Origin: Kordia sp. TARA_039_SRF
Lineage (GTDB): Bacteria; Bacteroidota; Bacteroidia; Flavobacteriales; Flavobacteriaceae
DNA length: 60,630 nt
Direction: 5' to 3'
NCBI GenBank assembly: GCA_006383075.2
Contig: SMNH02000015.1
Location: 26,692 to 87,321, forward strand
Shown piece by piece: positions 8,032-18,588 of the stretch (position 1 is the first letter of the stretch; each line of letters begins with the position of its first letter). The notes under the pieces were generated by a model. That model saw only the letters and a list, made by a program, of their open reading frames with translations, was not told the DNA's origin and did not search any database. The position numbers and the translations under genes are program-made.

Positions 8032-9672
8032 ATGAACAAATTTAAAAAGACACTCGTAAGTGGCTTGGTAGTGCTTTTAATGGTACTTGGCTTTGTGGCT
8101 TGCGATGATGATTTTAGTACGGTTGGAGACGAAGTTATTGAAAACAACAATTTTTCAACAGACTTGTTTGTAGACTCACAAGTTACAGCATACAACAAGC
8201 GTTTAGGACCTGTACAAGCAAATGCTTTGCCTGTATATCAGCTAGGTAAAAATGTAGATCCTGTATACGGAACTACGTTTTCAGAATTAACAATTCAAGC
8301 AAGTTTGATAACAGGAACTGAAAATCCACGTTTTGGTGATAAAACCCAAGAGCAAGAAGATGAAGATTTGACCGATTTTGAAGAAGACGAAACCGTAACG
8401 GAAGTTTGGTTAAACATTCCATACTTTAGCACAAATACGCTCAATGACGATGGTGAAATAGAAGTAGAAGTTGATTCTATTTATGGTAATGTAACGCAAC
8501 CTTTTAATTTAAAAGTACAAGAACTCACCTATTTTTTAAGAGCTTTTGACGAAGATGGAGAGCCGCAAATTTATTTCTCTAACGAAGACTTTTCTACAAG
8601 AGTTGGAGAAACGCTTTATGAGAATCCTGCGTATGAAATCAATCTTGAGCGAATTGATGTTGAGGAAACAGATGTAAACGGTACTGCAGTATTGGATGAA
8701 AATGGAAATCCAGTCATAGAAGAAACACTGTCGCCAAGAATTCGTGTACCGTTGGATGCTGAATTTTTTCAAGAACGCATCATCGATAATGAAGGAAGTG
8801 TAAAATTATCAAACAACAATGTGTTTAGAGCTGAAGATTTATTCAGAGGTATTCACATCACTGCTGAAGGAGCAGAAGCATTAATGCTTTTAGATATTCA
8901 AAATGCAACTATTGAAATCAATTATGTATATCAAAAAGTAAATACACAAGGAAATACAGATAGCTCGGACGATACTATTGAAACTGAAAAATCATCATTT
9001 AACCTAAGCTTATCATCAGCTAACATTATAAATACATTTAATACGCCTACATTTACGCAAGATGTCACGGCAAGTAATGATAATTTATTTTTAAAAGGTG
9101 GTGAAGGCTCAATGTCAATTATTGAACTATTTGGACCTGATACTGATGGAAATGGTGTGGCAGATCAATTAGAAGAAATACGAGAAAACGGTTGGTTAAT
9201 CAACGATGCTAATTTGGTTTTTTATGTAAATAATAACGAGCAACTAACCGATGCTGTAGATCCACAACGTATATATTTGTACAATATGGATGATAATATT
9301 CCGCTATTTGATTATTTCATTGACGAATCTGTCAATCCAGTATCAGCAGATTTATCCAAAGCAGTTCACGGAGGAATACTTGAACGTGATGATGACGGAG
9401 AAGCATTGCGCTACAAAATTAGAGTAACAGAACATATCAATAATTTAGTACGAAAAGATTCTACCAACGTAAAACTCGGATTGGTAACTTCTTCCGATAT
9501 TCGTATTATTACAACAGGAGAAATAGAAACAGCAACAACTGAAGAAGAACTTGTCCCAATTGTTTCTATAATGAATCCATTTGGAACAGTATTGTACGGA
9601 AGTACGCCTGCTGTCCCTGAAGACAAAAGATTAAAGCTAGAAATTTTTTACACAACACCAGAAACCAATTAA
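8032..9672 (+). CDS. DUF4270 lipoprotein
   Basis: 546 residues with a lipoprotein signal (Lys-rich start, hydrophobic helix, lipobox GFVAC with cysteine near residue 24) followed at once by acidic DDDF residues, which in Bacteroidota favour export to the cell surface. The body matches what I recall of DUF4270, with YQLGKNVDPVYG early and a C-terminal half of beta-rich repeats. Function unknown; the family is placed between the starch-synthase-like gene and glmS in many flavobacteria, which hints at envelope glycan or surface work. Starts 18 bases after the preceding stop. Confidence 0.8.
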   Translation: MNKFKKTLVSGLVVLLMVLGFVACDDDFSTVGDEVIENNNFSTDLFVDSQVTAYNKRLGPVQANALPVYQLGKNVDPVYGTTFSELTIQASLITGTENPRFGDKTQEQEDEDLTDFEEDETVTEVWLNIPYFSTNTLNDDGEIEVEVDSIYGNVTQPFNLKVQELTYFLRAFDEDGEPQIYFSNEDFSTRVGETLYENPAYEINLERIDVEETDVNGTAVLDENGNPVIEETLSPRIRVPLDAEFFQERIIDNEGSVKLSNNNVFRAEDLFRGIHITAEGAEALMLLDIQNATIEINYVYQKVNTQGNTDSSDDTIETEKSSFNLSLSSANIINTFNTPTFTQDVTASNDNLFLKGGEGSMSIIELFGPDTDGNGVADQLEEIRENGWLINDANLVFYVNNNEQLTDAVDPQRIYLYNMDDNIPLFDYFIDESVNPVSADLSKAVHGGILERDDDGEALRYKIRVTEHINNLVRKDSTNVKLGLVTSSDIRIITTGEIETATTEEELVPIVSIMNPFGTVLYGSTPAVPEDKRLKLEIFYTTPETN

Positions 9673-9694
9673 TATCAATAACTAAGAAAGAATT

Positions 9695-11542
9695 ATGTGC
9701 GGAATCGTAGGTTATATAGGTCACAGAGAAGCGTATCCTGTGGTGCTAAAAGGTTTAAAAAGATTAGAATATAGAGGATACGATAGTGCCGGCGTGGCAA
9801 TATATGATGGCAAAAACATCAAACTATCTAAGACTAAAGGAAAAGTTGCTGACTTAGAAACCAGAGTAAAAGACGAAATTACAGTTGACGGCTCGTTAGC
9901 AATTGGTCATACTCGCTGGGCAACACATGGAGAGCCTAATGATGTAAACTCACATCCACACTATTCAAATTCTGGTGATTTGGTTATCATTCATAATGGA
10001 ATCATTGAAAATTATGAACCATTAAAGCAAGAATTAATCAATAGAGGTTATAAATTTCAATCGGATACAGATACGGAAGTATTGGTAAACCTTATTGAAG
10101 ACGTAAAGAAAAATGAAAATGTAAAACTTGGAAAAGCAGTTCAAATTGCCTTAAACCAAGTGGTTGGAGCGTATGCAATTGCAGTGTTTGATAAAAACAA
10201 ACCAGATGAAATTGTAGTGGCACGTTTAGGTAGTCCATTAGTAATTGGTATTGGTGATGAAGAATTTTTTATTGCTTCTGATGCGACTCCTTTTATTGAA
10301 TATACCAACAATGCTATTTACTTGGAAGATGAAGAAATGGCAATAGTTCGCAGAGGAAAAAAAGTAAAAGTTCGTAAAATAAAAGACGATTCACTTGTTG
10401 ATCCGTACGTTCAAGAATTGCAATTAAATTTGGAGCAAATAGAAAAAGGTGGTTACGATCACTTCATGCTTAAAGAAATTTACGAACAGCCAAGAGCCAT
10501 TCTAGACACATTCAGAGGAAGAATGCTTTCAAATGACGGAATCATCCGTATGGCAGGAGTAGACGATAATATCGAAAAATTCCTAAACGCACAAAGAATC
10601 CTTATTGTAGCTTGTGGCACATCATGGCACGCAGGTTTGGTAGCAGAATATGTATTTGAAAACCTAACCAGAACTCCTGTTGAAGTAGAATATGCTTCAG
10701 AATTCAGATATAGAAATCCTGTCATCACAGAAAAAGATGTAGTTATTGCAATCTCACAATCTGGAGAAACGGCAGATACACTAGCGGCTATCAAATTGGC
10801 AAAAAGCAAAGGTGCTTTTGTTTTCGGAGTTTGTAATGTAGTAGGTTCTTCCATTTCGCGAGAAACCAATGCAGGTGCTTATACACATGCAGGTCCAGAA
10901 ATCGGAGTAGCTTCTACCAAAGCATTCACTACGCAAATAACGGTATTGACGTTAATTGCATTAAAATTAGCACAGAAAAAAGGAACCATCTCAACGTCAG
11001 AATTCCACGGATACTTAAGCGAAATGGACGCTATTCCTGCAAAAGTTGAAAAAACGTTAGAATCTGACGAACACGTAAAAGCAATTTCTAGTATCTATAA
11101 AGATGCGACTAACTTTTTGTATTTAGGTCGTGGCTACAACTTCCCAGTAGCGTTAGAAGGCGCATTAAAACTAAAAGAAATCTCATACATTCATGCGGAA
11201 GGTTATCCTGCGGCGGAAATGAAGCATGGACCAATTGCGTTGATTGATGAGCAAATGCCAGTAGTAGTGATTGCAACTAGAAAAGGACACTACGAAAAAG
11301 TGGTAAGTAACATCCAAGAGATAAAATCACGAAAAGGGAAAATCATTGCCGTAGTCATGCAGGGTGATACGACCATTAGGAAAATTGCCGACTACGTGAT
11401 TGAAATTCCTGAAACTTTAGAGTTGTTAACGCCACTTTTAACAACAATTCCTTTACAATTGCTGTCATATTATATAGCAGTAATGCGAAATTGTAACGTA
11501 GATCAACCTAGAAACCTCGCAAAATCAGTGACGGTAGAATAA
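9695..11542 (+). CDS. glmS: Glutamine-fructose-6-phosphate aminotransferase (isomerizing)
   Basis: GlmS makes glucosamine-6-phosphate, the first step to UDP-GlcNAc for peptidoglycan and lipopolysaccharide. The initiator Met is followed by Cys2, the glutaminase nucleophile (MCGIVGYIG). The N-terminal Ntn domain carries GHTRWATHG and HNGIIENY; two SIS domains carry CGTSWHAG and SQSGETADT; the protein ends in KSVTVE as usual. 615 residues is normal length. 22 bases after DUF4270; likely co-transcribed. Cytoplasmic. Confidence 0.98.
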   Translation: MCGIVGYIGHREAYPVVLKGLKRLEYRGYDSAGVAIYDGKNIKLSKTKGKVADLETRVKDEITVDGSLAIGHTRWATHGEPNDVNSHPHYSNSGDLVIIHNGIIENYEPLKQELINRGYKFQSDTDTEVLVNLIEDVKKNENVKLGKAVQIALNQVVGAYAIAVFDKNKPDEIVVARLGSPLVIGIGDEEFFIASDATPFIEYTNNAIYLEDEEMAIVRRGKKVKVRKIKDDSLVDPYVQELQLNLEQIEKGGYDHFMLKEIYEQPRAILDTFRGRMLSNDGIIRMAGVDDNIEKFLNAQRILIVACGTSWHAGLVAEYVFENLTRTPVEVEYASEFRYRNPVITEKDVVIAISQSGETADTLAAIKLAKSKGAFVFGVCNVVGSSISRETNAGAYTHAGPEIGVASTKAFTTQITVLTLIALKLAQKKGTISTSEFHGYLSEMDAIPAKVEKTLESDEHVKAISSIYKDATNFLYLGRGYNFPVALEGALKLKEISYIHAEGYPAAEMKHGPIALIDEQMPVVVIATRKGHYEKVVSNIQEIKSRKGKIIAVVMQGDTTIRKIADYVIEIPETLELLTPLLTTIPLQLLSYYIAVMRNCNVDQPRNLAKSVTVE

Positions 11543-11560
11543 TGGTAAAAAATTAACTCT

Positions 11561-11593
11561 TTTGTTAAGAATATCCTAAAAAAGCGTATATTG
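11561..11593 (+). promoter_or_regulatory. Possible promoter for TonB-dependent receptor
   Basis: TTTG at 11561-11564, 22 bases, then TATATTG at 11587-11593, one base short of TAnnTTTG, 29 bases before the receptor ATG. Weak match; the gene could also be read from upstream. Confidence 0.3.
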
Positions 11594-11622
11594 TTCTCAT
11601 AAATAACTAAACCAAAAGACTT

Positions 11623-14466
11623 ATGAGAGCTTATCTATCAATTTTGGCTATGTTGGTTTGTGCGGGCTTATTTGCGCAAACTAATGTCAGCGGAAAAGTT
11701 GTTGATGGCAGTAACATGCCAATTCCAGGTGTTAACATTGTTGTTGAAGGAAGTGCTACAGGAACAAGTACTGACTTTGATGGAAAATTTAAACTATCTG
11801 TCAATCAGCAACCACCTTTTAAAATCACAGCAAGTAGCATCGGATTTGAATCGGCTACTGTTGAAATTACCAAAAACAACGAAGACGTTACCATCGTTCT
11901 AAAAGAAGGAACGGAATTAGACGAAATCGTTCTTTCTGCTTCCAGAACACCAGAAAGAATTAGAGAATCGCCAGTAACGGTTGAGCGTTTGGACGCTAGA
12001 GCTATTAAAAATGCTTCTGCGCCATCGTACTATGACGCGTTAGAAAATTTAAAAGGTGTTGATATTAATACCAACAGTTTAACGTTTAAATCGGTAAACA
12101 CTAGAGGTTTTGCCACATTTGCCAACACAAGATTTATGCAGTTGGTTGATGGAATGGACAATTCTTCTACAGCCTTAAACTTCGCCTTAGGTAATTTATT
12201 AGGAATGTCTGAACTAGATGTAGCTACGGTAGAATTATTACCAGGAGCATCTTCTGCATTATATGGTGCGAATGCCTTCAACGGTATCATGTTTATGCGT
12301 AGTAAAGATCCGTATCAGCATCAAGGAATTAGCGCGTATGCGAAAACAGGAATGACTTCTTCAAGCAATGCAGGTGACAATATTTTTGTAGACTTTGGGT
12401 TTAGAGCGGCACATGCATTCAGTGATAAATTAGCGGTAAAAGCTTCTTTCTCTTTCTTGAACGGTACAGAATGGTTTGCAACCGATTACACAAACTACAA
12501 TACTGCTACAGGAGACGCTATTGCAGGCGATAGAGCTTCAGATCCTAACTACAACGGTTTAAATATCTATGGTGATGAGGTTTCTACAACACTAAATTTT
12601 GATGCGCTTTCAGGTGCACCAGCTGGAACATTTGGTTCGGCAGCTATCTCAAGAACAGGGTATGAAGAGCGCGATTTAATGGATTATGACGCGCAAAGTG
12701 TAAAAGCTGACTTGGCAATGCACTACAGACCTTTTGCAGATGATTTTACAATTATTTGGAACTCTAAAATCGGTCGTGGAAATACGATTTATCAAGGAGC
12801 GAACAGATATTCTATCAAAAACTTCTTTATGCAACAGCATAAATTAGAAGTTCGCAACAACAATTTCTTTATCAGAGGATACGTAACGGCTGAAAAAGCA
12901 GGTGATTCGTATGATACGCGTTTTACAGCAATCAACATCAACAGAAGATGGAAGTCAGACCAGCAATGGTTTACAGAATATGCAACAGGATATTTAGGAG
13001 CTATCACTGGAGCAATTCCAGGTGTAACACCAGGTGATCCTGCTGTAGCTCACGCGTTTGCGAGAGGATTGGCAGACACAGGTCGTTTTGAGCCAGGTTC
13101 ACCACAATTTAGAAGTGCATTAAATAGTGTAACGGCTGACGGTGATTTGCTAACTGGTTCTAAATTTATTGACAACACCAAATTATATCACGCAGATGTA
13201 AATTATAACTTCTCACACTTAATTGACGTTGCAGATATTCAAATTGGTGGTTCGTACCGTGAATATGTATTAGATTCTCAAGGAACTATCTTTACCGATG
13301 TTAACGGACCAATTCGTTACGACGAATACGGAGCGTATTTACAAGTACAGAAAAAATTTATGGAAGATAAAATGAAGTTTACAGGTTCTATCCGTTATGA
13401 TAAAGCACAAAACTTTGATGGAAACTTCTCGCCAAGAATATCATTAGTATATTCGCCAGACGAAGCTAAAAAACATAACTTCAGAGCATCTTTCCAAACA
13501 GGTTTCCGTAACCCAACTACACAAGATCAATACATTGGTTTAGATGTTGGAAATGCAATCTTAGTAGGTTCGGCTCCTGATAACTTAGATCGTTACAGAA
13601 CAAGACCAATCACAAATAACTTCCCAGCAGGACTTGAAGCATTTGGATTAGATAGAACAGTAACATTAACAGGAAACGACGCATACAACAACTCATTTAC
13701 GTTAGCATCTTTCCAAGCGTTTGGAGCAAGTGCAGCAGCAGGAGCGCCAAACCCTGCATTATTACAACGTGCAAATGTAGAGTTTGTAAAGCCAGAACAA
13801 GTATCTGCTTTTGAAGTTGGATACCGCGGAATCATATTCGACGACTTTTCAGTAGACTTCAGTGCATACTACAACTCATACAAAGACTTCATTGCCAACA
13901 GAACAGTAATTGTTCCTAACTATGGTAATGTAGACTTATCTGACATTACAGATTTAACGCCTGTAGGAGGAGCGCCAACGCCAAATGCATTAATTGCAGC
14001 AGCTAATGGTGACTTTACACCGTTCCAATTATACTCTAACTCAAATGCAGACATCAGCTCGTATGGTGCAGCTATTGAAGTAGGAACAAAAGTATTTGGA
14101 GATTTTGACTTCAGCATCAACTATACCTATGCAAAGCTTGACTTTGACAGAGCGAGTGATCCTGACTTTGAAACAAACTTCAACACGCCAGAGCATAAAG
14201 TAAAAGCATCTTTCGGAAAAACAGATCTTTTTGACAACTTCGGATTCAATGTTAACTGGAGATGGAATGATGCATTCCTTTGGGAATCTACTTTTGCAGA
14301 CGGAATGGTTACGGCACGTTCTTTATTTGATGTGCAAGTAAACTACCGTTATGGTAAATCAACTTTCAAATTGGGTGCAGCGAACGTATTAGGTCACGAA
14401 TACCTTAGCGCACCAGGAGTTGGAACTATTGGAGCTCAATATTTCGTTTCTTGGGTAATTAACTAA
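11623..14466 (+). CDS. TonB-dependent outer membrane receptor with carboxypeptidase-like domain
   Basis: 947 residues. Signal peptide 1-19 (LFAQ end), a carboxypeptidase-regulatory-like beta-sandwich at about 20-105 (VSGKVVDGSNMPIPGVNIVV), then a plug domain from about 115 (ASRTPERIRESPVTVE, LPGASSALYGANAFNG) and a 22-strand barrel-type C-terminal region. It lacks the SusD partner and the SusC-type plug signature, so it is not a polysaccharide-utilisation SusC; a siderophore, metal, vitamin or peptide substrate is possible but not shown. A terminator follows at once, so this ends the transcription unit. Confidence 0.9.
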   Translation: MRAYLSILAMLVCAGLFAQTNVSGKVVDGSNMPIPGVNIVVEGSATGTSTDFDGKFKLSVNQQPPFKITASSIGFESATVEITKNNEDVTIVLKEGTELDEIVLSASRTPERIRESPVTVERLDARAIKNASAPSYYDALENLKGVDINTNSLTFKSVNTRGFATFANTRFMQLVDGMDNSSTALNFALGNLLGMSELDVATVELLPGASSALYGANAFNGIMFMRSKDPYQHQGISAYAKTGMTSSSNAGDNIFVDFGFRAAHAFSDKLAVKASFSFLNGTEWFATDYTNYNTATGDAIAGDRASDPNYNGLNIYGDEVSTTLNFDALSGAPAGTFGSAAISRTGYEERDLMDYDAQSVKADLAMHYRPFADDFTIIWNSKIGRGNTIYQGANRYSIKNFFMQQHKLEVRNNNFFIRGYVTAEKAGDSYDTRFTAININRRWKSDQQWFTEYATGYLGAITGAIPGVTPGDPAVAHAFARGLADTGRFEPGSPQFRSALNSVTADGDLLTGSKFIDNTKLYHADVNYNFSHLIDVADIQIGGSYREYVLDSQGTIFTDVNGPIRYDEYGAYLQVQKKFMEDKMKFTGSIRYDKAQNFDGNFSPRISLVYSPDEAKKHNFRASFQTGFRNPTTQDQYIGLDVGNAILVGSAPDNLDRYRTRPITNNFPAGLEAFGLDRTVTLTGNDAYNNSFTLASFQAFGASAAAGAPNPALLQRANVEFVKPEQVSAFEVGYRGIIFDDFSVDFSAYYNSYKDFIANRTVIVPNYGNVDLSDITDLTPVGGAPTPNALIAAANGDFTPFQLYSNSNADISSYGAAIEVGTKVFGDFDFSINYTYAKLDFDRASDPDFETNFNTPEHKVKASFGKTDLFDNFGFNVNWRWNDAFLWESTFADGMVTARSLFDVQVNYRYGKSTFKLGAANVLGHEYLSAPGVGTIGAQYFVSWVIN

Positions 14467-14490
14467 GAAAATAGCTCATAAATAAAACTC

Positions 14491-14519
14491 AAAAGCGTGC
14501 TTAGTGCACGCTTTTTTTA
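14491..14519 (+). terminator. Rho-independent terminator after the TonB receptor
   Basis: Stem AAAGCGTGC/GCACGCTTT with a 5-base loop followed by a T tract, 25 bases after the receptor stop. Confidence 0.85.
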
Positions 14520-14623
14520 TGAAATAATCCTTTCTTTAGCAGAAAAATACAAGCATAAATCATGGTTTTTAGAGAATTCTCAAAAATCATTGCAAAACAC
14601 TACTTATTTTAATTAATAAAATA

Positions 14624-14631
14624 TATCTTTG
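14624..14631 (+). promoter_or_regulatory. Promoter -7 element for atpD-atpC
   Basis: TATCTTTG fits TAnnTTTG exactly, in a 197-base intergenic gap, leaving a leader of about 80 bases before the atpD ATG at 14717. The -33 TTG is not clear. Confidence 0.5.
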
Positions 14632-14713
14632 CACCGCGAAAAAAGGTCATGTTTTAGTATAAAAATAGAAAACCGTTTTTCAGTATTTAATAACCTAAAC
14701 ATTAAACACTTAA

Positions 14714-16225
<1,512 letters not shown>

Positions 16226-16247
16226 TAAGTAATGAGAATTGAGGAAT

Positions 16248-16304
16248 TAGTATTGAGAGATTAATGCTAAAAACTCATAACTCAATACTCATAACTCAAT
16301 ACTA
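16248..16304 (+). repeat. Short inverted and direct repeats between atpD and atpC
   Basis: TAGTATTGAG (16248-16257) pairs with CTCAATACTA (16295-16304), and ACTCATAACTCAAT occurs twice in tandem at 16273-16286 and 16287-16300. This could fold in the atpD-atpC messenger and adjust the beta to epsilon ratio (inference). Base composition resembles dispersed intergenic repeats of flavobacteria. Confidence 0.5.
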
Positions 16305-16311
16305 AAAAAAT

Positions 16312-16605
16312 ATGTATTTAGAAATTGTTACACCAGAAGCTACATTGTTCAGTTCAGAAGTTGATTCTGTTGCTGTGCCAGGAGTTAACGGAGACTTTCA
16401 AATGCTGAATAATCACGCACCAATTGTATCACTTTTGAAAGAAGGAGTTGTGAAAATTCACATGCATACACAAAGTCATCTTGAATTGGATGATTTGCAT
16501 GGAAGCATCGTTCGTCACAATGATGATGACAAGATTCTTACGTTGCAAATCAATTCTGGAACAGTAGAAATGAAAGATAATAAAGTTATTGTATTAGCTG
16601 ATTAA
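16312..16605 (+). CDS. atpC: F1F0 ATP synthase subunit epsilon, short form
   Basis: 97 residues covering the beta-sandwich domain (LEIVTPEATLFSSEVDSVAVPG, broken here only by description) that holds the subunit in the rotor. The C-terminal two-helix domain that inhibits ATP hydrolysis in many bacteria is missing, as in most Bacteroidota. So regulation by the epsilon hairpin is not expected. Second gene of the atpD unit, then a terminator. Confidence 0.95.
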   Translation: MYLEIVTPEATLFSSEVDSVAVPGVNGDFQMLNNHAPIVSLLKEGVVKIHMHTQSHLELDDLHGSIVRHNDDDKILTLQINSGTVEMKDNKVIVLAD

Positions 16606-16628
16606 TTACGCTAGTATAATCAATATAT

Positions 16629-16664
16629 AAAAGCATCAAGCCATCGTGTTTGGTGCTTTTTTTA
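16629..16664 (+). terminator. Rho-independent terminator after atpC
   Basis: AAGCATCAA pairs with TTTGGTGCTT (one G-U) around a CCATCGTG loop, followed by a T run, 24 bases after the atpC stop. Confidence 0.8.
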
Positions 16665-16845
16665 TGCAATGTATTTTGCTAAATTATAAACACAAAACAA
16701 TCATCAAAAAGAAACAATAATACGTCAACACTTCAACTTTTCTATATTGGACTGATATTTGATGATAATTAAAAAAGAAATAAATAATTTGGAATAAACA
16801 CTTTTCAATTCGTAAATTCACTCTCACACATAAAACCAAACTGTT

Positions 16846-17562
16846 ATGAAATCACACTTTAAGAAGAAATTAATCCTATTTTATGGTCTTATTCTAGTAA
16901 CTTTTGTTGGATTTTCACAATCAGCAAGACAAGCCGTGCAAGCTTCCATGTTTCACACTGACATCAACTCGCAAGCACTTTTACAGAAAAACTTAAACAG
17001 AATCCTCAAAGCAAATATTGACGGAACGCCTTATTATGATGAAAGTTTCAATTCGGCAAAAATCTTACCGATTAACAAAGTCTTTTTCGTGCGTTACAAC
17101 GCAGCTATCGACGAAATGGAAGTTATTCAAAACAGTGATACGCTGTTGATGAATAAAGAAAACAGAAAATACATCATCAAGCAAAACAAAGGAAACATTA
17201 CCTACAAAGTATTGGAAAATCCAGAAACTAAAGATAATGATAAATTAGGATACTACATACAACTTACGAATGGTGAAAATGTAAAACTCTATCGAAAAGA
17301 TAGAAAAAAGTTTGTAGAGTCGAAAGCAGCGGCTTATGGAAACATCAACAAAACTTCAGCAAAATACAAGGAGCAAAGAAGCGAATTTTACATTGAATAT
17401 GGCGATAGCGGAACTGTGATTGAACTTCCAAGAAAGAAAAAATCGCTCATCAAACTATTTGCTGACAAAGGAGATATCAAGGACTTTATCAAAAAAAATA
17501 AAATCAAAACTAACAAAGAAGCAGACGCTATTCAGTTGATAAATTATGTTAACTCCTTGTAA
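16846..17562 (+). CDS. Secreted protein of unknown function, first of a tandem pair
   Basis: 238 residues with a signal peptide (Lys-rich start, hydrophobic core, cut near GFSQ at residue 26). No family recognised. The next gene encodes a clear paralog: both carry an SEFYIEYG/TEYYIELG motif about two-thirds along and end in YVNSL after an iKLFadKgDIkdfiKknK-like segment. Basic and lysine-rich, predicted beta then helix; probably periplasmic or surface-associated. The 110-base gap to the paralog suggests separate or shared expression; not resolved. Divergence indicates an old duplication. Confidence 0.7.
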   Translation: MKSHFKKKLILFYGLILVTFVGFSQSARQAVQASMFHTDINSQALLQKNLNRILKANIDGTPYYDESFNSAKILPINKVFFVRYNAAIDEMEVIQNSDTLLMNKENRKYIIKQNKGNITYKVLENPETKDNDKLGYYIQLTNGENVKLYRKDRKKFVESKAAAYGNINKTSAKYKEQRSEFYIEYGDSGTVIELPRKKKSLIKLFADKGDIKDFIKKNKIKTNKEADAIQLINYVNSL

Positions 17563-17671
17563 AAGATGATTTTAGAGGTGAAAAAAAACTTCTCAACATA
17601 GCAAAATGGTAAGATTTTTGTGGGATAATAACTACTATCTATAGAAACACAAACATATAAACCAAAGCGCT

Positions 17672-18418
17672 ATGAAATCATTTTTAAAAACAATTTGCCT
17701 GAGTGCTTTTTTACTCGTATTCGTGGCAACATCGTACTCGCAAGGAGGAACGGTGACATTACAACAAGACAATTCGCCGACAATTACATTTTTTCTCGTA
17801 CCACATTTCAATCCTCTATTTGGATTGGGCTATGTGAATCCAGATAAAAGCCTATTAGAAGTTGCGGAAGGTTCGCAATACTTTGACGAAGAATTTAAAG
17901 AGCTCAAAACAGCTCCATCTGCGGGAAAAGTCAAAGCGCGTTATAATGCGTTTTTTGACGAAATGGAAATCAAAAAAGACGAAGAACAAGGCTGGATTAA
18001 CAAATACCGTCATCGTGATAAAATTATCTTTGCTGAAGATGGAAAAGCGTTTAAAATCTTAGATGCGGATTCGCGTCCAGACAAAAATGCACTTGGCTAC
18101 TTTGAAGTTTTGTTGGAAAATAACAGAGTATCACTGTACAAAAAGAATATAAAAAAGCTAAGTGTCGGACTAGAAAATTCACCGTATATGATTCCAGTTC
18201 CAGAAGTAATTACCGAATTTCAAGATGAAAAAACGGAATACTACATAGAACTGGGAAAAAATGGCAACGCACTCAAACTCTCAAGAACGCGCGGCGGTGT
18301 CGCAAAACTGTTTGGAGAAAAAAGAGATATTGTTAAAAATTACATGAAAGAAAATAAGTTAAAAGTTACGATAGACGAAGATTTAATCAAAATCATCACC
18401 TATGTCAATTCACTCTAA
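17672..18418 (+). CDS. Secreted protein of unknown function, second of a tandem pair
   Basis: 248 residues, signal peptide (cut near TSYSQG), paralog of the gene before it: shared KARYNAFFDEMEI/VRYNAAIDEMEV segment, shared TEYYIELG-like motif, and both end in YVNSL. The shared residues are scattered over the whole length, so the two genes were duplicated intact. Function unknown. A terminator follows 24 bases after the stop. Confidence 0.7.
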   Translation: MKSFLKTICLSAFLLVFVATSYSQGGTVTLQQDNSPTITFFLVPHFNPLFGLGYVNPDKSLLEVAEGSQYFDEEFKELKTAPSAGKVKARYNAFFDEMEIKKDEEQGWINKYRHRDKIIFAEDGKAFKILDADSRPDKNALGYFEVLLENNRVSLYKKNIKKLSVGLENSPYMIPVPEVITEFQDEKTEYYIELGKNGNALKLSRTRGGVAKLFGEKRDIVKNYMKENKLKVTIDEDLIKIITYVNSL

Positions 18419-18442
18419 CTTTCAGTATTTAAAAAAATAACC

Positions 18443-18474
18443 AAAGACTGTCTTACGAAAAGGCAGTCTTTTTG
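18443..18474 (+). terminator. Rho-independent terminator after the paralog pair
   Basis: AAAGACTG/CAGTCTTT stem with a 13-base loop and T tract. Confidence 0.8.
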
Positions 18475-18539
18475 TATAATATTAAAAAATCACTTTCCAA
18501 TAAGCGGCACTTCACTACGACTTTCCATAGAATAATCGC

Positions 18540-18547
18540 TATTTTTG
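18540..18547 (+). promoter_or_regulatory. Promoter -7 element for the biotin operon
   Basis: TATTTTTG matches TAnnTTTG, about 42 bases before the GTG chosen for bioF. Confidence 0.45.
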
Positions 18548-18588
18548 TGTGTTGAACAGGCAATGATTGTTTGAAGCGAAAAAACTCA

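Noticed and set aside
16273-16300. CRISPR-like repeats
   Set aside because: Only two short tandem copies without unique spacers or cas genes.
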